From: Streptomyces sp. NBC_00358
GTDB lineage: Bacteria > Actinomycetota > Actinomycetes > Streptomycetales > Streptomycetaceae
Length of the DNA stretch: 64,000 nucleotides
Reading direction: 5' to 3'
NCBI RefSeq assembly: GCF_036099295.1
Contig: NZ_CP107976.1
Span: 2,914,001-2,978,000 of the forward strand
The notes under the pieces are model-generated. The model saw only the letters and a list, made by a program, of their open reading frames with translations, searched no databases and had not been told where the DNA came from. The first letter of the stretch is position 1. Each line of letters opens with the position of its first letter. A program made the translations under genes and the position numbers. Below are positions 15,606 through 23,176 of the stretch, one piece after another.

Positions 15606-16143
15606 GACTTCTCCTCAGGTGGGCGCGGAGCAGTTCGCGGGCCGCGTGGAGATCGGCCTTGACGGTTCCTTCCTTGCGCCCGGTCAGCGCGGACACCTCC
15701 CGGATCGGCATGTCAGCGTAGTAGTGCAGCAGGATCGGGACGCGCAGCCGTTCGGGAAGCGACTGCACCAGCAGACGTACGGACGGATCGGTCTGTTCGT
15801 TGCGCGGGCCGACGACGGCCTCGGCGGTCGCCCGGTGCACCGCCCTGCGTTCCCGCTCCAGCTTGCGCCAGTGGTCCCGGACGAGGTTGGCCGCGGTGAC
15901 GAAGAGGAACCCGCGCGGCTCGGCCACGGAGGTCCAGCGGGCCCACAGCCGGGTGAACGCCTCCGAGGCGATCTCATGGGCCGTCCCGTCGTCGTCGACG
16001 AGCCGGCGGCACCAGCCGGCGAGGCGCGGATAGAGGGCGGCGAACAGCTCGGACGCTGCCTTCTCACGGGACCCTTTCAACATTCTCCATGGTCGTGACG
16101 GCACTCGAAGGGAAGGATCCCGGGCCAAGGACCTAAGGTCCAT
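15589..16143 (-). CDS. ECF-type RNA polymerase sigma factor
   Basis: 184-residue sigma-70-family protein. Region 2 is seen as SELFAALYPRLAGWCRRLV with EIASEAFTRLWARW, then PRGFLFVTAANLVRDHWRK; region 4 is LPERLRVPILLHYYADMPIREVSALTG with the DNA-recognition helix GTVKADLHAARELL. The order and short length are those of ECF factors without regions 1 and 3. The start at 16143 (MDLRSLARD) is weakly supported; MLKGSREKA at 16083 is an alternative. It is followed by an overlapping membrane-protein gene, the usual layout for a sigma/anti-sigma pair. Target promoters are not visible. Confidence 0.85.
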   Translation of the reverse strand: MDLRSLARDPSLRVPSRPWRMLKGSREKAASELFAALYPRLAGWCRRLVDDDGTAHEIASEAFTRLWARWTSVAEPRGFLFVTAANLVRDHWRKLERERRAVHRATAEAVVGPRNEQTDPSVRLLVQSLPERLRVPILLHYYADMPIREVSALTGRKEGTVKADLHAARELLRAHLRRSLDHTL

Positions 16144-16158
16144 CGGCCCAGGATCCCG

Positions 16159-16185
16159 CCTCCGGGTCCACGGCGGACCCGGAGG
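16159..16185 (-). terminator. hairpin downstream of sortase operon
   Basis: CCTCCGGGTCC (16159-16169), loop ACGGC, then GGACCCGGAGG (16175-16185): a perfect 11-bp stem. It lies between the sortase stop (16232) and the sigma-factor start (16143), both on the minus strand, and probably ends the sortase transcript. No U-tract, as usual in streptomycetes. Confidence 0.65.
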
Positions 16186-16231
16186 GGGTGACGGGTCGGA
16201 AACCCGGGCACCGCGGGATGCGGCCGGCGGG

Positions 16232-16870
16232 TCAGGGGTTCGCGGAGGTCAGGGCCGCGAACACGATCACGTTGTCGAGGTAGCCGCTACCGGACCGGGG
16301 ACCTCCACAGGTGATGAGCCGCAGCTCCGGGCGGCCCACATCCCCGTAGACCTCGTCCGTCGGGAAGTCGGCCTTGGCGACCGTGCGGACGCCGGTGACG
16401 GCGAACACCGCCGACCGTCCGTTCTCCAGGCGCACCACGATCCGGTCGCCGTGCCGCAACCGCGCGAGGCGGCGGAAGACGCCGTCCCCGTACGCGCCGA
16501 CCGTGACATGGCCGAGGATCACCGACGGACCGGTCTGACCCGGCGTCGGCGAGTGCCGGTACCAGCCGGCCCGGTCGTGCGCGGCGATCGGCGGCACCTG
16601 CACGCTGCCGTCCGGGGCCAGCCCCAGCCGCATGACCGGGGTGTCGACCCCGATGGCCGGTATCCGCAGCCCGACCGGGACCGAACGCCCCAGCGGACGT
16701 GCCGACCCGGCGGCGGTACGCGGGGGCGGGGATGTGCTGACGGTACCCGGGACCGAAGGTGTGCTGCGGGACCGCGCTGTCGCGGGCGGACCGGCCGGAT
16801 GGCCGCCGCAGCCCACGAGCAGCGCGGCCACCGCCGCGGTGACGAACGCGCGCCTGGAGAAGGGCGTCAT
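16232..16870 (-). CDS. class F sortase
   Basis: Exported cysteine transpeptidase, 212 residues. The N-terminus SRRAFVTAAVAALLVGCGG is a signal or lipoprotein-like segment (LVGC) followed by a Ser/Pro-rich linker to about residue 60. The sortase core has the catalytic His in VILGHVTVGAYG, the catalytic Cys in LRLITCGG, and the closing arginine-containing GGPRSGSGYLDNVIV. The size and TCGG/YLDNV pattern fit class F, the type common in actinomycetes. Its ATG overlaps the stop of the upstream small surface-protein gene by four bases (ATGA), so that protein is the likely substrate or partner. Confidence 0.87.
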   Translation of the reverse strand: MTPFSRRAFVTAAVAALLVGCGGHPAGPPATARSRSTPSVPGTVSTSPPPRTAAGSARPLGRSVPVGLRIPAIGVDTPVMRLGLAPDGSVQVPPIAAHDRAGWYRHSPTPGQTGPSVILGHVTVGAYGDGVFRRLARLRHGDRIVVRLENGRSAVFAVTGVRTVAKADFPTDEVYGDVGRPELRLITCGGPRSGSGYLDNVIVFAALTSANP

Positions 16871-17232
16871 TCCCCGGTCGCCCGCCGACGGCGCACGACG
16901 AGGACCGCCGCGCCCGCGACGAGGACCGCGGCGGCGCTCCCGCCGATCAGCCCGCCCGGCCCAGAGGACTGCGACGCCGTCGGCGCCACCCCGGTGTCGG
17001 GCGCCCCGCTCGGCCGGACGGAGACCTGCCGCGAGGCCGGCGCCCGGGTCGGTGCGGCGCTGGGTGCGGTGGAGGGCTGCCGGGTCGCCCGGGGGCTCGC
17101 GGGGGCCGGTGAGGCGCTGACGCTCGGACGGGCCGTGGGGCTCGCGGAGGGCCCGTGGGCGAACGCGGGCACCGTGCCCACCAGCACGGCGGTGCACGCG
17201 AGTGCCGTGGCACTGAAGACGGTTCGGCGCAT
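16867..17232 (-). CDS. small secreted surface protein with C-terminal anchor
   Basis: 121 residues. Start MRRTVFSATALACT with AAAGAGAG upstream; the Sec signal peptide probably ends at AFA-HG. The middle is Pro/Ser/Thr/Ala-rich (about residues 25-75). Near the C-terminus SGAPDTGVAP is followed by a Gly/Ala/Val membrane helix and a RRRRATGE tail. That order (short motif, helix, basic tail) is a cell-wall sorting signal, and PDTG may stand in for the LPXTG core. It is co-transcribed with the class F sortase downstream. Function otherwise unknown. Confidence 0.75.
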   Translation of the reverse strand: MRRTVFSATALACTAVLVGTVPAFAHGPSASPTARPSVSASPAPASPRATRQPSTAPSAAPTRAPASRQVSVRPSGAPDTGVAPTASQSSGPGGLIGGSAAAVLVAGAAVLVVRRRRATGE

Positions 17233-17567
17233 GAATCGCTCTCTTTCGTCGGTCCGCCCGCCCGTTGGCACGGCGGGCTGCGTTAGGGATCGAGCGGAGA
17301 GACGAGCCGGCGACGGACGGGGTTGTAAAGAACGGGCAAAGGCGTCGCGGGGAACGGGAATCCGGCCGGGGCCGGGGCGACGCGCTCCCGTTCCGGCGCC
17401 AACCTCGGCCCGACTGGCCGGTGTTGGCGCGACACCCCAGGGGCACGAGACCTGGTTCGCCCGGGAAAGGGGGCAGTTGTACGGCCGGACCGAGCCCTGT
17501 AATGCCCGAGTAACAGCGTCTCCCTAGCGTCCGTGCTCCCCCTACCGTTCCCGGAGGAGCACCCCCG
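17233..17567. other. 335-bp divergent intergenic region
   Basis: Separates the minus-strand sortase operon from the plus-strand subtilisin gene, so it must hold promoters for both. TAGCGT (about 17525) and TACCGT (about 17543) are -10-like on the plus strand, and GGAGGAG at 17552-17558 is the subtilisin ribosome-binding site. No convincing -35 elements or gene are seen. Confidence 0.45.
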
Positions 17568-20126
17568 ATGCACCTGCCCCAACCGGCCCGGCGCAGAGGC
17601 GCCGTCTGGGTGGCGGCCGCCTTCACCGCGACCGCCCTGCTGACCGCGTCGACACCCGCACTCGCCGCCGGCGCCCCGCCGTCGGCCGAGGTCGACTCCG
17701 CGCTCACCGCCGCCGTGGCCAAGGGCGGTGACGCGACGTTCTTCGTCGTCCTGAAGGACCGGGCGGACCTGTCCGCGGCCAAGAAGCAGAAGACGCACGC
17801 CGCGAGGGCCGGGGCCGCCTTCAAGGAGCTGCGCGCGAAGGCCGCGGACAGCCAGTCCTCCCTCGCGTCCTTCCTGGACAGGAAGAGGATCGGCCACAAG
17901 GACTACTGGATCGCGAACGCGATCCAGGTCACCGGTGACCAGACCCTCGTGAACGAACTGGCGAAGCGTTCGGACGTCGCGTCGATCGTCAAGGAGCAGC
18001 ACTACAAGCTCGACGACATCGAGACCGCCGACAACAGGATCACCAAGTCCCGCACGGACTCCTCCGCGAGCGGTGACGACACCCCCGAGTGGGGCGTCGC
18101 GGACATCAACGCCGACGACGTGTGGAACCAGTACGACGACCGCGGTGAGGGCATCGTCATCGCCAACGTCGACTCGGGCGTGCAGTACGACCACCCCGAC
18201 CTCGTCGCCCAGTACCGCGGCAACAACGGCGACGGCTCCTTCACGCACGACTACAACTGGTACGACCCGACCGGCCAGTGCGGCACCAGTGGTGTCCCCT
18301 GCGACAACAACGGTCACGGCACCCACACGATGGGCACGATGGTCGGCAGGAACGGCATCGGTGTCGCGCCGAACGCCAAGTGGATAGCCGCCAAGGGCTG
18401 CGAGTCCTCCTCCTGTTCGGACGAGTCGCTGCTCGCGGCCGGACAGTGGATCCTCGCGCCGACCGACCACAACGGCCAGAACCCGCGCCCGGACCTCGCG
18501 CCGAACATCGTCAACAACTCCTGGGGCGGCGGCGACACGACGTTCTACCAGGACATCGTCGAGGCCTGGAACGCCGCCGGCATCTTCGAGGCGTTCGCGG
18601 CCGGCAACGACGGTGACGGCACGACCTGTTCCACCGCGCACGCCCCCGGCTCGCAGGCCCCGTCCTACGGCGTCGGTGCCTACGACTCCACCGGCACCAT
18701 CGCCTCCTTCTCCGGCTTCGGCCCCTCGCTCGTCGACGGCTCGATGAAGCCGGACATCTCGGCGCCGGGCGTCAACGTCCGGTCCACGTGGCCCGGTTCG
18801 TCGTACAACACCGAGTCCGGTACGTCGATGGCGACCCCGCACGTCGCGGGCGCGGTCGCGCTGCTGTGGTCGGCGGCCCCCTCGCTGATCGGCAGGATCG
18901 ACGAGACCCGCGCCCTGCTCGACCAGGGCGCGCGCGACGTCGACGACACCCACTGCGGCGGCACCGCCGGCAGGAACAACGTGTGGGGCGAGGGCAAGCT
19001 CGACATCCTCGCCTCCGTGGACAGGGCCCCGCACACGGCGGCCACCGTCACCGGCAAGGTCACCGACAGGGCGACCGGCGCGGCCCTCGCCAAAATCACC
19101 GTCAAGGCCACCGGCACGGGCGGCGACGTCCGCACGGTCACCACCGCCGCCGACGGCACCTACAAGCTCGCCCTGCCGGCCGGCACCTACACCTTCGGGT
19201 ACAGCGGCTACGGCTACGCGAACGGCTCGGCCACCGGCGTCACGGTCACCGAGAACCAGTCCCTCACCCAGGACATCGCGCTCGCCGCGGTGGCCTCGCA
19301 CAAGGTCGGCGGCATCGTGCTCGACGTCACCGGCAAGCCGCTCGCGGGCGCCACGGTCGAGGTGACCGGCTCCCCGGTCGCCTCCGTCACCACCGACGCC
19401 AAGGGCACGTACTCCTTCGCACGGGTCGCCGAGGGCACCTACGGCCTGACGGTCGAGCCCGCGGCGCCGGTCCTGTGCAACGGCGTCTACACCGGCACCG
19501 CCACCGTCTCCTCGGCCGACCTGACGAAGGACGTCCAGGTACCGGCCCGCACCGACAGTTCCGGCAACGGCTGCGCCCCGGCCGCCTACTCCTGGATCGC
19601 CGGCTCCAAGAAGGTCGCGCTGACCGGCGACGAGGACTCGGCGAGCGTCTCGCTGCCCTTCCCGGTGAGCCTGTACGGCGTCTCGTACTCCTCCACCTCC
19701 GTCACGACCGACGGCCTGGTGAACTTCCTGTCCTCGCGCGTCGGCGACTACAGCAACACCGCGCTGCCGACGACCGGCCCGAACGGTGTCAAGGGCATCA
19801 TCGCCCCGCTGTGGGACGACCTCACCCTCGACAAGAAGTCGTCCGTGCAGACCGCCACGACCGGCACGAAGGGCAACCGCCGGTTCGCCGTCGTCTGGAA
19901 CAACGCCGCCTACGCCAACGGCACTTCGGGCCGCTCCTCCTTCGAGGTCGTCTTCGACGAGGCGACCGGAGCGGTGACGGTCCAGTACCGGTCGGTCGCG
20001 GACAAGGGCGCGGGTGCCACCGTCGGCATCGCGAACCAGTCCGGCACCGACGCCCTCCAGTACTCCTTCAACCAGTCCGTGATCGCCGACGGCACCGCCG
20101 TCCGCTTCGCGCAGGGAGCCAAGTGA
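17568..20126 (+). CDS. secreted S8 (subtilisin) peptidase with carboxypeptidase-regulatory-like domains
   Basis: Exported protease of 852 residues. Signal peptide of ~34 residues ending ALAAG; then an I9-type propeptide (about 45-140). The catalytic domain has Asp in NVDSGVQYDHP (~201), His in NNGHGTHTMG (~250), the oxyanion AAGNDGDG region, and Ser in SGTSMATPHVAG (~418). After it come two CarboxypepD_reg-like beta domains (VTGKVTDRATGAAL... and VGGIVLDVTGKPL...), each about 75 residues, and a C-terminal beta-rich domain beginning near YGVSYSS. Strong ribosome-binding site GGAGGAG. The stop overlaps the next start (TGATG), so it is coupled to the FG-GAP protein. The substrate is unknown. Confidence 0.92.
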   Translation: MHLPQPARRRGAVWVAAAFTATALLTASTPALAAGAPPSAEVDSALTAAVAKGGDATFFVVLKDRADLSAAKKQKTHAARAGAAFKELRAKAADSQSSLASFLDRKRIGHKDYWIANAIQVTGDQTLVNELAKRSDVASIVKEQHYKLDDIETADNRITKSRTDSSASGDDTPEWGVADINADDVWNQYDDRGEGIVIANVDSGVQYDHPDLVAQYRGNNGDGSFTHDYNWYDPTGQCGTSGVPCDNNGHGTHTMGTMVGRNGIGVAPNAKWIAAKGCESSSCSDESLLAAGQWILAPTDHNGQNPRPDLAPNIVNNSWGGGDTTFYQDIVEAWNAAGIFEAFAAGNDGDGTTCSTAHAPGSQAPSYGVGAYDSTGTIASFSGFGPSLVDGSMKPDISAPGVNVRSTWPGSSYNTESGTSMATPHVAGAVALLWSAAPSLIGRIDETRALLDQGARDVDDTHCGGTAGRNNVWGEGKLDILASVDRAPHTAATVTGKVTDRATGAALAKITVKATGTGGDVRTVTTAADGTYKLALPAGTYTFGYSGYGYANGSATGVTVTENQSLTQDIALAAVASHKVGGIVLDVTGKPLAGATVEVTGSPVASVTTDAKGTYSFARVAEGTYGLTVEPAAPVLCNGVYTGTATVSSADLTKDVQVPARTDSSGNGCAPAAYSWIAGSKKVALTGDEDSASVSLPFPVSLYGVSYSSTSVTTDGLVNFLSSRVGDYSNTALPTTGPNGVKGIIAPLWDDLTLDKKSSVQTATTGTKGNRRFAVVWNNAAYANGTSGRSSFEVVFDEATGAVTVQYRSVADKGAGATVGIANQSGTDALQYSFNQSVIADGTAVRFAQGAK

Positions 20127-23089
20127 TGAGAGCCCACCACTCGCGGCGGGCCCTGCGGCTCGCCTCCGCCCTGGTCTCGGCGGGCCTGTGCCTGACCGTG
20201 AGCCCGCGGGCCCTGGCCGCCGACGACAGCGGCTCGGCCATGAAACTGACCAGCGCCGAGGCCGGGACGCTCGCCGCCCACGTAGGCCTCGACCCGAACG
20301 CCGACGCCACCGACACCGGCACGGTCAGCCCCAAGTCCGCCGACACCCCGAAGTCCGCCGCCGACGGCACGGACAACGACTCCGGCAGCGGCAGCGGCAG
20401 CGGCTCGCAACTGGACGGCGCCTCCGCCGACGCCGACGCGACCGCCGAGGTCACCCTGACCGCCGGGTCCACGCTGGAGGGCGTGCGCGGCATGGGCGCC
20501 ACCGTGCCCGTCGGCAGGAACGGCGACTACTTCACCGTCAACAGCATGGGCTATGTGCAGCGGCACACGGCCGACGGCGGTGAGGTGTGGGCGCGCACCA
20601 GCGGTTCCTTCTACACCGATTGGCAGGTCAAGCCGACGCAGCCGTGGCGGACCGAGCCCTACCCGGCGCAGATCCTGATGGGCTACAACGCCGTCTCGCC
20701 GTTCGCCGCCACCTCGGACAACGGTTACTCGACCGGCGACCTGACCGGCGACGGCGTCCCGGACGTGGTCTTCTCGGCGCAGGTCGGCACCACCCCGTAC
20801 CCGCGTCCGTTCACCTCGCCGGGCTCGTCGCTGACCACGGGCACGTTCGTCACCGTCCTCGACGGCAGGACCGGCAGGACCATGTGGTCGAAGCTGTACA
20901 ACCGCGCCTCCATGGTCAAGATCGTCGACGGCACCCTGCTGGTGGCCGACGCGCCGCGGCTGAGCGGCGACTCCAAGGTCCCGGCCGCCGCCACGGCGAC
21001 CCTGACGGGCATCCGTTTCTCCTCCGCGGACGGTGTGCTGACACCGGCCCGGACCTGGACGTACGACACCGGGGAGGCCCGCAAGGCCAACTGGGGCGAC
21101 ATCCAGGACCTGGGCAAGGGCAAGGTCGTCGTCTCCTGGAACCTGGCCAAGGCCACCGGTGTCGACGCGCGCGGGCGCACCCTCGTGCTCGACACGGCGG
21201 ACGGCTCGGTGGACTGGCAGACCGACAGCATGCTCTACGGCCGCCAGCTCCGCGTGGACACGGGCCGCAGGCGGATCGTCGCGCTGGAGCAGCAGGACGC
21301 CACCGACGCCGTGCGCTACGAGGTCGCCTCCTACGATCTGAAGACCGGTCACCGCGCCACGCTGGAGACCCGGGACAACGTCCTGCCCACAGCGCTGACG
21401 GTCGGTGACCTCACCGCGAAGGACGGCGACGAGTACGCGGTCGCCGAGTCCTCGCTCGACGAGGACTACTGGGTCAACGCCAGCACCGTGCGGGTGCTCG
21501 ACGGCACCGCCCCGGACACGCTGCTGTGGTCGAGCACGGTCAAGCGCGACGCCGACAACAGCAAGGACGCGGCGAGCGTGTGGCGGCTGCAGGTGGCCGA
21601 CGGCAGGCTGGTCACGTCCGCCCAGGACGACCGCGAGATCAACGGGGCGAACAACCCCGGCGGCGGGCGGTACGCGTCCTTGACGGTCTACTCCGTCAAG
21701 GGTGACATCAAGTGGCAGCAGAAGGGTGTCGCCGCCGCCCCGATGTACCAGGACGTCTTCACCGATGCCCGGGGCACGCACGTGCGGGTCGTCGACCAGG
21801 CGGAGAACGTCCGCACGTTCAAGCTGGGCAGTGGCAAGGCCGAGGACGTGACGCCGCTGATGGGCGACATCGCGTACGCCAAGGCCACCGACCTGGACAA
21901 GGACGGCAAGAAGGACGTCGTCATGGCCGGCTCGTCCGACGGCGTGTGGGCCTACTCGGGCCCGTCGCTGGTGAGCGGCAAGCCCGAGAAGCTGTGGCAG
22001 GCCACCGTGCCCGGCGCGGTGCACGACGTCGAGACCGGTGACGTCGACGGCGACGGCAGGCCGGAGATCGTCGTCGCGGCCGACACCGCCGTGGTCGTCC
22101 TCGACGGGAGGACGGGCAGGACCCTCGCCACGATCGAGGGCGGCGAGGGCCAGTACGTGCGCTCCGCCAAGCTGGCCGACCTGGACGGCGACGGCGAGCT
22201 GGACATCCTCGTCCCGACCGACGCCCTGCGCGCCTACCACGGTGACGGCCACGCGCTGTGGACGTACAGCGCGCCCGGGTCCGCGGGCGAGGTGCGCTTC
22301 ACCGACCCGTCCGTGAACGACGGCAAGGTCTACGCGGCCTATGCCGGTCTCGACGCGTACCAGCGGACCGACGCGGTGACCGACGCCGTGGCGCTCGGCG
22401 CCAGGAACGGCAAGGTCCGCTGGGACGTCGCGCCGAAGGCCCCGGCGGAGGCGGTCGGCGGCGTCCGCACCGCCACCCCGAACGACGGCGTCCTCGCGTC
22501 GAAGGAGATCCCGTACGCGGACGGGCACGCGGTCGTCTACCAGTGGAACGTCACCGCCCCCATCGACGTCGACGGTGCCCAGTCCCTCAGCCCGCGGAAC
22601 TACTTCGAGATCCGCGACGGCCGCACCGGTGAGGTGCTGCACTCCGGCTACGCGGGCGGTCTGTGGACGCACTTCAGCTACTTCACCGACGACGGTGCGC
22701 TGTACGAGGGAGGCACGGCCTCCTTCCGGCGGTACGAGGCCGACGGCGTGGACACCAAGGCCGGGGTGCTGCCGCAGTCCTACGGCGGCGGCTTCCTGAC
22801 CGGTCCCGGCGGCCGCAAGCTGCTGGTCGCCGGCGTCGAGGGCGGGCTCTACCTGTGGGACCCGAGCATCTTCGAGTCCACCGACACCTGGGCGGACAGC
22901 GCCGGCAGCGCGACCCTCATGGGCGCGCGCGACTACCTCGCCGCCGACCTGGACGGTGACGGGGTGGACGAGGCACTCTCGCTCACCGGCGACTACAACG
23001 GCCTCGACCGAATGGCCGAGGAGTTCGGCGGTCGCTACTACCTGCCGAACAACGCCATCCACCAGGTCACCACGTACAAGCTCTCCTGA
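20126..23089 (+). CDS. secreted FG-GAP/VCBS repeat protein
   Basis: 987-residue exported protein. The signal peptide ends at RALAAD, followed by a Ser/Asp/Gly-rich linker (about residues 60-105). The rest is a beta-propeller-like repeat array with calcium-binding loops of DxDxDG type: DLTGDGVPDV, DLDKDGKKDV, DVDGDGRPEI, DLDGDGELDI and DLDGDGVDEA. VLDGRTGRT occurs twice. Such proteins bind ligands or partners outside the cell; no catalytic motif is visible. The ATG shares one base with the protease TGA, so a protease-partner or protease-substrate relation is likely. A strong terminator follows. Confidence 0.85.
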   Translation: MRAHHSRRALRLASALVSAGLCLTVSPRALAADDSGSAMKLTSAEAGTLAAHVGLDPNADATDTGTVSPKSADTPKSAADGTDNDSGSGSGSGSQLDGASADADATAEVTLTAGSTLEGVRGMGATVPVGRNGDYFTVNSMGYVQRHTADGGEVWARTSGSFYTDWQVKPTQPWRTEPYPAQILMGYNAVSPFAATSDNGYSTGDLTGDGVPDVVFSAQVGTTPYPRPFTSPGSSLTTGTFVTVLDGRTGRTMWSKLYNRASMVKIVDGTLLVADAPRLSGDSKVPAAATATLTGIRFSSADGVLTPARTWTYDTGEARKANWGDIQDLGKGKVVVSWNLAKATGVDARGRTLVLDTADGSVDWQTDSMLYGRQLRVDTGRRRIVALEQQDATDAVRYEVASYDLKTGHRATLETRDNVLPTALTVGDLTAKDGDEYAVAESSLDEDYWVNASTVRVLDGTAPDTLLWSSTVKRDADNSKDAASVWRLQVADGRLVTSAQDDREINGANNPGGGRYASLTVYSVKGDIKWQQKGVAAAPMYQDVFTDARGTHVRVVDQAENVRTFKLGSGKAEDVTPLMGDIAYAKATDLDKDGKKDVVMAGSSDGVWAYSGPSLVSGKPEKLWQATVPGAVHDVETGDVDGDGRPEIVVAADTAVVVLDGRTGRTLATIEGGEGQYVRSAKLADLDGDGELDILVPTDALRAYHGDGHALWTYSAPGSAGEVRFTDPSVNDGKVYAAYAGLDAYQRTDAVTDAVALGARNGKVRWDVAPKAPAEAVGGVRTATPNDGVLASKEIPYADGHAVVYQWNVTAPIDVDGAQSLSPRNYFEIRDGRTGEVLHSGYAGGLWTHFSYFTDDGALYEGGTASFRRYEADGVDTKAGVLPQSYGGGFLTGPGGRKLLVAGVEGGLYLWDPSIFESTDTWADSAGSATLMGARDYLAADLDGDGVDEALSLTGDYNGLDRMAEEFGGRYYLPNNAIHQVTTYKLS

Positions 23090-23118
23090 CCCTCGCTCCA
23101 CACCGGTGGACCGCACCC

Positions 23119-23147
23119 GGACCCCCTGGGCCTCGCCCAGGGGGTCC
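23119..23147 (+). terminator. strong hairpin after FG-GAP gene
   Basis: GGACCCCCTGGGC, loop CTC, GCCCAGGGGGTCC: a perfect 13-bp stem 30 bases downstream of the stop at 23089 and just before the regulator gene. It separates the exported protein pair from the downstream regulator transcript. Confidence 0.85.
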
Positions 23148-23176
23148 TCGGCGTGCTCGGCTACGCTGTCGCCCAC

